From: Desulfobotulus mexicanus
GTDB lineage: Bacteria > Desulfobacterota > Desulfobacteria > Desulfobacterales > ASO4-4
Reading direction: 5' to 3'
Assembly: GCF_006175995.1 (NCBI RefSeq)
Contig: NZ_VDMB01000008.1
Span: 1-64,000 of the forward strand
Length of the DNA: 64,000 nt
The position numbers were made by a program, and so were the translations under genes. Below the pieces are notes generated by a model. It saw only the letters and a list, made by a program, of their open reading frames with translations. It did not search any database and was not told the DNA's origin. This document shows positions 57,166 through 64,000 of this stretch, one piece after another; the first letter of the stretch is position 1; each line of letters begins with the position of its first letter.

Positions 57166-57630
57166 ATGGTAAGGCACGCAACCATTAAAGATATCCAGAC
57201 CATCTACAGACTGCTGCAGTTTTTCGGAAACAGAGGAGAGATGATTCCAAGGCCCCTAAGTGCCCTTTACGACCATGTCCGTGATTTTGTGGTTTATATT
57301 TCCCCTGAAACGGGTTTGGTGGCAGGTTGCTGTGCTTTGCAGTTCTGCTGGGAGGATCTTGCGGAAATCAGATCCCTTGCCGTGGATGTAGCCCATCAGG
57401 GCAAGGGAGTAGGAAGAATGTTGGTGGAAACACTGGTGGAAGAAGCCAGATCCTTTGGTATCACCCAGCTTTTCACCCTAACCTACCAGCCTGTCTTCTT
57501 CGGAAAGCTGGACTTTAACCGCATCGACAGGGCAGATCTTCCCCTGAAAATATGGTCGGATTGTGTTCATTGCGTAAAATTTCCTGACTGCGATGAAATA
57601 GCCATGATGCGGGAACTCTCCTACGCATAA
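57166..57630 (+). CDS. N-acetyltransferase, short ArgA-like (N-acetylglutamate synthase)
   Basis: A 154-aa GNAT protein. The acetyl-CoA-binding motif is DVAHQGKGVGRMLVE, preceded by FCWEDLAEIRSLAV, with ALTYQPxFF-like TLTYQPVFFGKLDF and a tail KIWSDCVHCVKFPDCDEIAM with four cysteines. This pattern matches the short, stand-alone N-acetylglutamate synthases of deltaproteobacteria, which make the first arginine intermediate. No other arg genes are near, so activity is inferred. Its end overlaps the convergent unknown gene by 10 bases. Confidence 0.82.
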   Translation: MVRHATIKDIQTIYRLLQFFGNRGEMIPRPLSALYDHVRDFVVYISPETGLVAGCCALQFCWEDLAEIRSLAVDVAHQGKGVGRMLVETLVEEARSFGITQLFTLTYQPVFFGKLDFNRIDRADLPLKIWSDCVHCVKFPDCDEIAMMRELSYA

Positions 57631-58682
57631 ATAAGATTCACCGGCATGGGAGGGTACATCCAGGCATCCACCATGGGAAGAATCCGCTGGGAACCGACGG
57701 TCACCCAATAAGGGTCCGGATTGATTTCCCGCAATTTGCCATCTTCCGGTGGCTTGGCGTGCTGGGTGCGGGAGTAGAGAACCTGCAGAACAAACACAGC
57801 ATTTTTCCCCTCCCTTGCCACGGCATAGTGCTTGCGGAAAGTGGAGACAGACATGTGGTTTTCATCAGCGAGGGTACGGGTTTCCTCATCGGAAAAACGG
57901 ACCAGTGTTGCTTTGCTCACTCCCCGCTCCGAAAGCCGTATCAGGGAGCGGGACTCACTGCTACCTGCATAGACTGTGGAAATACAAGAAAGACGGCGCA
58001 GATACTGAGCCGCAACAATGGCTGCAGTACGCCTTCCCCCTGCCATCACCGGCTGGGCATAGTATTCAAAAAACTTTTTCTGCACATCTTCAGCATATTT
58101 ATCCCCTTTTTCATAAAGGTCCTTGGAAATATACCTGAGCCGACGTGCCATATCCTCTGCCGCATCGGCAATGGGCCAGTCAATGCGTACGTGAAAATGG
58201 GAGAGATTGTAACGGTCTCTGCCACGACTCATGGGATCCCTTTGAATCAAAAGGGCATAATCCACAGGCAGAAGCTCACGCAGCACATCATTAAACAGAG
58301 AAGACTCAAGATACTTCTGACTACGGTCAAATTCATTGGCCAAAGAGAGGGTTCTTGTCCTGAGCAGATTGGACTTGGTGGTTTTATTATCATCAAAAAA
58401 ACGGATATATTTTTTATGGACAGCGGGAATGGTATCTTCCACAAATATCACAAGAAAAGCATTCTGGGCTTCATACTCAAGGCTGGGAATTCTGGCTTTG
58501 GGCTTTAGCTCCCGACGCTCCACAAAGGGGTAGGGAACCTTCCTTGCCTTGAAGTTGTTATAGGAATCCACCAGAGCATACCGCACCATCTGATAATCCA
58601 GATGATCCCGCAGCAGCTCGTAATATGATCTCCGAAGCCGGTTGGCCATACTCAAATGATCCCGATACGTCCAGAAGCTCAA
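57621..58682 (-). CDS. Conserved protein of unknown function, 353 aa
   Basis: I do not recognise this family. The protein has no signal peptide and no membrane helix. It looks soluble and mostly helical with basic patches; notable stretches are SYYELLRDHLDYQMVRYALV, HFHVRIDWPIADAAEDMA, and a region resembling a DNA- or RNA-contact helix, KNAVFVLQVLYSRTQ. Codon use and reading frame look like the neighbours, and there is one clean frame over 1 kb, so it is likely a real gene. It is convergent with the ArgA-like gene and lies downstream of pgk on the same strand, 62 bases away. Confidence 0.8.
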   Translation of the reverse strand: MSFWTYRDHLSMANRLRRSYYELLRDHLDYQMVRYALVDSYNNFKARKVPYPFVERRELKPKARIPSLEYEAQNAFLVIFVEDTIPAVHKKYIRFFDDNKTTKSNLLRTRTLSLANEFDRSQKYLESSLFNDVLRELLPVDYALLIQRDPMSRGRDRYNLSHFHVRIDWPIADAAEDMARRLRYISKDLYEKGDKYAEDVQKKFFEYYAQPVMAGGRRTAAIVAAQYLRRLSCISTVYAGSSESRSLIRLSERGVSKATLVRFSDEETRTLADENHMSVSTFRKHYAVAREGKNAVFVLQVLYSRTQHAKPPEDGKLREINPDPYWVTVGSQRILPMVDAWMYPPMPVNLIYA

Positions 58683-58744
58683 GCCATTCTCCTCCCTGAT
58701 ACACGCCAGAAAAAATTATATGAAAATACCAGCTGCGACGATTA

Positions 58745-59923
58745 TCATGATGTCAGCGCATCCACGGCAGGCAGGGATTCACCCTCCAGCAGCTTCAAAA
58801 AAGCACCTCCACCTGTGGAAATATACCCCATAGCCGATGCCACCCCTGCCTTATGAATGGCCGTATCCGTATCACCGCCCCCCACAATGGTCAGTCCGTG
58901 GCAGGCAGCCACATGTCGGGCCAGCCCCATGGTCCCGCCACTGAAGGGCTCCATTTCAAAAACCCCCATGGGACCATTCCATACCACTGTTTTGGCATTG
59001 GCAAGGGCGGCTGCATAAAGGCGTACCGTAGCAGGACCACAGTCAGCAACTTTCCAGCCTTCGGGAATTTCCTGTACAGGCACCACCACACCAACGGCAT
59101 CCTCTGTAATTTCTTTTGTTACCACTGCATCCACAGGAAGATAAAAGCGGACACCCCTTTTTCTGGCTTCAGCCATGACAGCCTCAGCCGTTTGAAGCAT
59201 CTCATCCTCAACCAGAGAATCTCCCACAAAAAGGCCGGAAGCCTTTAAAAAGGTATTGGCCATGGCCCCGCCAATTAGAACCTTATCCACCCTGTGCAGA
59301 AGATTTTCCAAAGCTTTGAGCTTACTGGAAATTTTAGCTCCCCCCACAATGGCCACCAGGGGGCGGGCAGGTGCTCCCATGGCAGAATCAAAATACCTCA
59401 GCTCATCCATGAGAAGATGGCCTGCAGCCTTTTCCTTTACAAAGGCGCATATGGCATGAACAGAGGCGTGTTTTCTGTGGGATACGGCAAAGGCATTGTT
59501 AATGTAAACATCGCAGAGATCCGCAAGCTTACTGGCAAAACCTTCATCATTGGCCTGTTCTTCGGGATAAAAACGCAGATTTTCGAGCATGAGAATTTCA
59601 CCGGAAGCAAGACCAGCTACAGCTGCTTTAACATCAGGCCCTACAGAATCCCCGATCATGGTCACTGGCCTGCCAAGAAGTTCCGCAAGATGTTCCGCCG
59701 CAGGCTTAAGGCTCAGGCCCGGCACAATCTGTCCCTTGGGTCTTCCGAGGTGGGATGCCACAATGACCTTTGCTCCGGAATCCGCTGCAAAGCGGATACT
59801 TTCCATCCCCCGCCGGATACGGGTATCTTCAGCAATATTCCCGTTTCTGTCCATGGGCACATTGAAATCCACACGTATCAGCACCCGTTTTCCCGCCAGC
59901 GGCAGATCCACAATCCCCTTCAC
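58745..59923 (-). CDS. pgk: Phosphoglycerate kinase, probable GTG start
   Basis: A 392-aa glycolytic enzyme moving phosphate between 1,3-bisphosphoglycerate and ADP. The signature LIRVDFNVPMD is at about residues 15-25; SHLGRPKG, the hinge and FEMEPFSGGT and GGGDTDTAI near the C-terminus are intact. A GTG at 59923 gives KGIVDLPLAGKRV as start, the usual PGK N-terminus, with a G-rich ribosome site; an ATG at 59947 would include this site in the coding region. It follows the small Cys protein by 37 bases. Confidence 0.95.
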   Translation of the reverse strand: MKGIVDLPLAGKRVLIRVDFNVPMDRNGNIAEDTRIRRGMESIRFAADSGAKVIVASHLGRPKGQIVPGLSLKPAAEHLAELLGRPVTMIGDSVGPDVKAAVAGLASGEILMLENLRFYPEEQANDEGFASKLADLCDVYINNAFAVSHRKHASVHAICAFVKEKAAGHLLMDELRYFDSAMGAPARPLVAIVGGAKISSKLKALENLLHRVDKVLIGGAMANTFLKASGLFVGDSLVEDEMLQTAEAVMAEARKRGVRFYLPVDAVVTKEITEDAVGVVVPVQEIPEGWKVADCGPATVRLYAAALANAKTVVWNGPMGVFEMEPFSGGTMGLARHVAACHGLTIVGGGDTDTAIHKAGVASAMGYISTGGGAFLKLLEGESLPAVDALTS

Positions 59924-59960
59924 AAGCCTTCCCCCCCTGTTTATCATTCTTTATAAATGC

Positions 59961-60230
59961 TCAATCCGCATTTCTGCCTTTATTCTGATGCAGTGTCTTA
60001 CGCCTGGACCATCTGCTAAAAAAACCCAGATGCCCGGAAGCATAAGCCCTGTCAAGCTTTTCTTCTTCGGCCTTCCAGCCCTTTTTCCCCTGCAGGGCCG
60101 CCCGTAGACAGGCTGTTTTATTTTCACAGGTCAGACACATCTCAGGACTCTCCCTTAAGCCCTCTTCGCCCATGGGAAATACTCTGTCCAGCTCACCAAA
60201 ACAATCGGGTTTTTGATCTTCACAGGTCAT
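59961..60230 (-). CDS. Small cysteine-containing protein, unknown
   Basis: An 89-aa protein. Five cysteines lie in the first 45 residues (TCEDQKPDCFG, MCLTCENKTAC), a spacing that suggests an iron-sulfur or zinc site. The middle VFPMGEEGLRESPEM looks conserved in style with small deltaproteobacterial proteins I have no firm name for. The ATG at 60230 overlaps the radC stop as ATGA, so translation is probably coupled to radC; an in-frame ATG at 60242 is possible. Confidence 0.7.
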   Translation of the reverse strand: MTCEDQKPDCFGELDRVFPMGEEGLRESPEMCLTCENKTACLRAALQGKKGWKAEEEKLDRAYASGHLGFFSRWSRRKTLHQNKGRNAD

Positions 60231-60970
60231 CTTGGTGCCCACTCCTGCATGAATCTGGATTCAGCCTCCCGAACCTCTTCATAGATCGCCCTTATCACTC
60301 CATGTTCTGCAAAACTGTAGTACCTGTTATTTCCGATGATCAGGTGTTCATGCACCGTCACATTCACAGGCGCAAGGGTCTGCACCAGACGTCTTGTGAT
60401 GGCGTAATCTTCTCTGGAAGGCTCAGTATCTCCTGATGGATGATTGTGGACCAAAATTACGGAAGCAGCCTGATGGGCCAGCACCGAACGCAGAACCTCC
60501 CTGGGATAAACAGGACTGGCCGAAAGACTGCCCTGAAAGAGTTTTTCTGTATCCAGCAGGCGGTTTTTCACATCAAGAAAAAGCACCATAAAAACTTCCC
60601 TGCTGCTTTCCCGCAGCTCAATGTAAAGATAATCCAGCACAGCCTGAGGTGTACCAAGAATTTCCTTACCCTGAATACGCTGCTTCAGAAAACGGTCCGC
60701 AGCGGCCTTCACCAGCTTAATGGGAATGGCATTGGTTTCCCCTATACCTTTGACGACACAGAGTTCGGCAAAGCCCGCCTCAAAAACAGCAGGAAGGGTT
60801 TTAAACTGGTTAAGAAGTTCCCATGCCATGCCCTTACAGTCTTTTCGGGGCGTTGCCAGAGTCAGCAGCAGTTCCAGCACTTCATGATCCTGAAAACCAG
60901 CGAGACCGGATTCCCGGAAACGCTCACGAAGCCTTCTTCTATGCCCCTCCTGAGTGGATTTTTCATCCAT
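60227..60970 (-). CDS. radC: RadC-family JAB1/MPN domain protein
   Basis: A 247-aa protein with helix-hairpin-helix-like N-terminal half (VVKGIGETNAIPIKLVKAA) and the C-terminal MPN+ metal site VILVHNHPSGDTEPSREDY. Length is normal. RadC was named for a presumed DNA repair role that has not been confirmed in E. coli; a metallo-hydrolase or nuclease-like role is possible. It lies between MITE-like copy B and the small Cys gene, with which it overlaps by 4 bases. Confidence 0.93.
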   Translation of the reverse strand: MDEKSTQEGHRRRLRERFRESGLAGFQDHEVLELLLTLATPRKDCKGMAWELLNQFKTLPAVFEAGFAELCVVKGIGETNAIPIKLVKAAADRFLKQRIQGKEILGTPQAVLDYLYIELRESSREVFMVLFLDVKNRLLDTEKLFQGSLSASPVYPREVLRSVLAHQAASVILVHNHPSGDTEPSREDYAITRRLVQTLAPVNVTVHEHLIIGNNRYYSFAEHGVIRAIYEEVREAESRFMQEWAPR

Positions 60971-60992
60971 ACCCCGCCTTTCAAGTCCAGAC

Positions 60993-61099
60993 GTAATTGT
61001 TCAGCACATTTTTTCATGCAAGATTTTGCATTAATTGCAAAACATTGGTTCCAGCAAAAGACAATCGGGCTATTAAGGAAAATTATGCTGAATAATTAC
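60993..61099. repeat. MITE-like element, copy B (107 bp)
   Basis: It starts GTAATTGTTCAGCACA and ends with the matching inverted sequence TATGCTGAATAATTAC; 18 of about 21 terminal bases pair. The inside shares GGTTCCAGCAAAAGACAATC with copy A. It fills the gap between the gpsA stop (3 bases away) and the radC start, and contains no gene. It is the shortest and cleanest copy. Confidence 0.8.
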
Positions 61100-61101
61100 T
61101 C

Positions 61102-62136
61102 TCAGACAAGATCATGGAATTCCTGTTTCAGGGTCCGGTTCATCAGGCGCTCTCCGGCTTCACGGGGTGTGCTGCCCTCATAAAGCACACGATACACCTC
61201 ATTGCATATGGGCAGCTCCACACCAAGCTTTGCCGAAAGATTATACACGGAACGGGCGGACTTCACTCCTTCCGCCACCATGCGCATTTCTTTGAGGATC
61301 TCATCCAGAGACTTTCCCTCCCCCAGAAGCTGACCTAAGGTGTGGTTACGGCTTAATGCTCCGGTACAGGTAAGCATAAGATCACCTACACCGGAAAGAC
61401 CGGAAAAGGTATGGGGATTGGCACCCATGGCCACACCCAGCCGACGGATTTCCGCCAGCCCACGGGTAATAAGAGCTGCCCGTGTATTCAGCCCCAGCCC
61501 CATGCCATCGGCAACACCTGCGGCAATGGCAATGACATTTTTCATGGCCCCGCCCACCTCAACGCCCATAACATCATCGCTCGTATAAACCCGAAAAACG
61601 GGGCTTGCAAATATTTTCTGAACTTTGCTGACATTGTTGGCATCTTTGGAAGCCACAGTCACCACAGTGGGACGTTTTTCACCCACTTCCCGGGCAAAAC
61701 TTGGACCGGACAGGACAGCCAGCTGCTCTTCGGGAATATGCAGAATCTCTTCTTTGAGAATCCCCGTCATGGTTTTATGTGTGACATTTTCAATGCCTTT
61801 GGAAGCCGTCACAAGGATGGCTTTTTCTGAAATCATTGATGCTGCCCTGCGTGCCGTCTCCCGCATCACATGGGAAGGCACCACAAAAAGCACCAGATCC
61901 TTATCCTTCAGGGCCTCTTCCATATCACTTGTGGCCACAAGGTTTTCCGGCAGCATAATCCCCGGAAGATAGGTTCTGTTTTCCCTGTGTTCCGCAATTT
62001 CCATGGCCACATCCGGCTCATAAACCCACAGCCTGACAGGATAACCCTTCTCCGCCAAAAGCATGGCCAGAGCCGTTCCCCAGCTGCCACCTCCCAGAAC
62101 CCCTATGTGAAAATCTGCTGTTTTCCCATGCGGCAT
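61102..62136 (-). CDS. gpsA: Glycerol-3-phosphate dehydrogenase [NAD(P)+]
   Basis: A 344-aa enzyme making sn-glycerol 3-phosphate for phospholipids. The nucleotide-binding loop is IGVLGGGSWGTALA (Gly15-Gly20), the conserved VTASKGIE and GGAMKNVIAIAAGVADGMGLG include the catalytic Lys, and TFSGLSGVGDLMLTC follows. It is bracketed by MITE-like copies B (just past the stop) and C (26 bases upstream of the start). Confidence 0.97.
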   Translation of the reverse strand: MPHGKTADFHIGVLGGGSWGTALAMLLAEKGYPVRLWVYEPDVAMEIAEHRENRTYLPGIMLPENLVATSDMEEALKDKDLVLFVVPSHVMRETARRAASMISEKAILVTASKGIENVTHKTMTGILKEEILHIPEEQLAVLSGPSFAREVGEKRPTVVTVASKDANNVSKVQKIFASPVFRVYTSDDVMGVEVGGAMKNVIAIAAGVADGMGLGLNTRAALITRGLAEIRRLGVAMGANPHTFSGLSGVGDLMLTCTGALSRNHTLGQLLGEGKSLDEILKEMRMVAEGVKSARSVYNLSAKLGVELPICNEVYRVLYEGSTPREAGERLMNRTLKQEFHDLV

Positions 62137-62161
62137 AAGTCCACCCTTAGATAGTTTTTCT

Positions 62162-62340
62162 GTAAGTATTCAGCACAGTTTATTCCGAACTGCCAATGCT
62201 GTAATTGCAGCAGCTTCGTACTGCTACAAGGCTCCGTGGCTATTTGCAAGTGACATTGCAATCGTTTGGGATCAGAGCTTTGCAGGCCTGTGCATCTGCC
62301 TTGCAGGTATGGTACCTGGAAAACTGTACTGAACTGTTAC
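62162..62340. repeat. MITE-like element, copy C (179 bp)
   Basis: It starts GTAAGTATTCAGCACAGTTT and ends AAACTGTACTGAACTGTTAC; 16 of 20 terminal bases pair as inverted repeats. The interior right half shares GTGACATTGCAATCGTTT and ATCAGAGCTTTGCAGGCC with copy A, while the left half is different from both A and B. It lies in the gap between gpsA and gyrA and has no coding content. Confidence 0.78.
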
Positions 62341-62405
62341 TTTTTTCTCAGGTTTACGGCATTAACAAACATGAGCAGGATTACTCCAAGCCATTAAAAC
62401 AGACC

Positions 62406-64000
62406 TTATTCATCCTGATCCAGATCCACAGGCGCACATTCCCCTCCATCCCCTTCTCCGTTCACGGTATCTCCATCCTCCTGCGCCTCCTCATCCAGCC
62501 TTGCGGCATCAATGAGTCTTTCCGCTTCTTCCAGCTGAATAAGCCGGACTCCCTGGGTTGCACGGCCAATGACGGAGATACTGCATGCAGCCATACGAAT
62601 CAGGCGGCCCTTATCGGAAACCAGCATAACATCATCGGATTCATCCGTGAGAACCATGGCCACGACCTTACCATTACGGCCATCGGTTCGGATACCGATA
62701 ACACCCTTACCACCACGGCGCTGCATGGGGAAGGCCTCCACCTCTGTTCTTTTACCATAGCCGTTTTCCGTAGCCGTAAACAGGGTGCTGCCATGGCCTG
62801 TAACCTCCATACCGACAATATAATCGTCTTCAGCCATACGCAGCCCCCGGACTCCCCGGGAAACCCGCCCCATGGGCCTTACATCAGATTCAGAAAAACG
62901 GATGGCCTGACCCTGGGCAGATGTCAGCAGAACTTCCTTGCTTCCATCGGTGATCCTTGCGGCAATGAGGGCATCCCCTTCCACAAGGTCAATTGCAATA
63001 ATCCCTCCGGCCCTGCGCCTGGAATAGGCCATGAGGTCAGTTTTCTTCACAAGCCCGTTCCGGGTGGTCATGAGGATGTATCTCCCCTCCTCAAATTCCG
63101 GCACAGCCAGAACCGTACTCAGTTTTTCATCCGGTGCCAGATCCAGAAAATTCACAATGGCTTTACCCCGGCTGGTCCTGCCGCCCTGGGGAAGTTCCCA
63201 GACCTTGGACCAGTAAACTTTGCCGAGGTTGGTGAAGAAAAGGAAGGTATGGTGGGTGGAAGCCACAAAAAGCTTTGTGACAAAATCCTCATCACGGGTG
63301 GTCATGGCCGTCTTACCTCTGCCGCCACGCCGCTGGCTCTGATACAGGGTAATGGGATTACGCTTGATATATCCGGTACGGGTCAGGGTAACCACCATGT
63401 CTTCTTCGGCAATGAGATCCTCCATGCCAATTTCTCTGGTGGATTCCACAATTTCCGAACGGCGGCTGTCTCCGAACTCTTCTTTGAGATTAACCAGTTC
63501 TTCTTTGATCAGATTCATGACAATGGTTTCACTGCCTAAAATTTCCTTGAACCAGGCAATGTCTTTCATAATCGAATCATATTCTTCAAGAATGCGGTCC
63601 CTCTCCAGGCCGGTCAGTCTTTGCAGCCGCATATCGAGAATAGCCTGAGACTGCAAAGCAGAAAGCCCGAAACGGGTCATCAGACCTTCTTTGGCCTCCA
63701 CCGGAGAAGAAGACTTACGGATCAGGGCCACCACTTCATCAATATTATCCAGAGCTATTTTAAGGCCCTCAAGGATATGAGCCCTTGCCTGGGCCTTTTT
63801 CAGATCATAGCGGGTACGACGTATAATTACTTCTTTTCTGTGGCGGATGAAGTGGATCAGCATTTCTTTCAGAGTAAGAACTTCAGGCCGGTTATTCACC
63901 ACCGCAAGGAAGATGATGCCAAAGCTGTTCTGAAGCTGGGTATGCTTGAAAAGCTGATTTAACACCACCTCGTGCATGGCATCCTTTTTCAGGCCTATGG
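62406..64000 (-). CDS. gyrA: DNA gyrase subunit A, N-terminal part outside window
   Basis: The frame is open from the window edge to the stop at 62406 (531 codons), giving the C-terminal two thirds. It begins in the core region KDAMHEVVLNQLFKHTQLQ, continues through the coiled coil, and then the C-terminal beta-pinwheel with repeated blades such as GVRGLRMAEDDYIVGM and KGVIGIRTDGRNGKV. The GyrA-box is likely QSQRRGGRGK. It ends with an acidic tail (DEEAQEDGDTVNGEGDGGE). The quinolone-resistance region lies outside the window. Confidence 0.96.
   Translation of the reverse strand, partial: IGLKKDAMHEVVLNQLFKHTQLQNSFGIIFLAVVNNRPEVLTLKEMLIHFIRHRKEVIIRRTRYDLKKAQARAHILEGLKIALDNIDEVVALIRKSSSPVEAKEGLMTRFGLSALQSQAILDMRLQRLTGLERDRILEEYDSIMKDIAWFKEILGSETIVMNLIKEELVNLKEEFGDSRRSEIVESTREIGMEDLIAEEDMVVTLTRTGYIKRNPITLYQSQRRGGRGKTAMTTRDEDFVTKLFVASTHHTFLFFTNLGKVYWSKVWELPQGGRTSRGKAIVNFLDLAPDEKLSTVLAVPEFEEGRYILMTTRNGLVKKTDLMAYSRRRAGGIIAIDLVEGDALIAARITDGSKEVLLTSAQGQAIRFSESDVRPMGRVSRGVRGLRMAEDDYIVGMEVTGHGSTLFTATENGYGKRTEVEAFPMQRRGGKGVIGIRTDGRNGKVVAMVLTDESDDVMLVSDKGRLIRMAACSISVIGRATQGVRLIQLEEAERLIDAARLDEEAQEDGDTVNGEGDGGECAPVDLDQDE

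Noticed and set aside
61080-61110. Target-site duplication around MITE copy B (CAGAC on both sides)
   Set aside because: The two short matches are not adjacent to the element ends at equal distance, so they are not a convincing duplication.
62205-63539. A 444-codon + strand frame over gyrA and MITE copy C
   Set aside because: Antisense to gyrA; the first part merely runs through the repeat.

Overview
The window is about 64 kb of a Gram-negative bacterial chromosome, most likely a sulfate-reducing deltaproteobacterium (Desulfobacterota, Desulfobacteraceae-like). This placement is inference. It rests on the gene content (cytoplasmic CbiK-type cobaltochelatase, DUF3141 hydrolase, hybrid CheA, lipoprotein and outer-membrane-type murein enzymes) and on an RpoC with the large proteobacterial-type trigger-loop insertion. 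No rRNA or CRISPR was seen. Almost every base is accounted for by housekeeping genes; mobile DNA is limited to one edge-truncated transposase and a family of short palindromic repeats.

Layout. 1-930: truncated IS1380-like transposase. 978-8261: radA, then a + strand run (PHP phosphatase, lytic transglycosylase, small membrane protein, cobaltochelatase), then minus-strand DUF3141 hydrolase and nadK. 8362-13482: branched-chain amino-acid ABC transporter livK / livHMGF. 13483-14212: non-coding stretch with a MITE-like element and terminators. 14213-43396 (all minus): one huge transcription/translation block. Read in its own direction it runs tRNA-Thr(TGT)-Tyr-Gly-Thr(GGT)-tuf-rpmG-tRNA-Trp-secE-nusG-rplKA-[L10 leader]-rplJL-rpoB-rpoC-rpsL-rpsG-S10/spc/alpha ribosomal clusters-infA-rpmJ-rpsM-rpsK-rpsD-rpoA-rplQ. 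fusA is missing from its usual place, and adk and map are not between secY and infA. 44004-47296: MltD-like lipoprotein, tRNA-Arg(CCT), U32 tRNA-hydroxylation protein. 47537-55119: a chemosensory operon (hybrid cheA, cheW, cheB, cheR, HEAT-REC). 55197-64000: class A PBP, ArgA-like acetyltransferase, unknown 353-aa protein, pgk, a small Cys protein, radC, gpsA and the 3' part of gyrA.

The most interesting points are as follows. (1) About 100 residues resembling a parvulin (PpiC-type) prolyl isomerase are inserted inside the RNA polymerase beta' subunit, downstream of the catalytic Mg-binding loop. (2) Three MITE-like elements share terminal inverted repeats and exchange internal modules; two of them bracket gpsA. 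(3) The chemosensory operon has a HEAT-repeat/receiver fusion but no local receptor or free CheY. (4) A DUF3141 alpha/beta hydrolase is fused to a TerB-like tail.

Several genes appear to use non-ATG starts, chosen from Shine-Dalgarno position and family length: TTG for rpsD, rpsC and rpoC; GTG for rpsN, rpmG, cheB and pgk. All coordinates, motifs and hairpins were read by eye; family assignments come from recognising sequence motifs, not from database searches.
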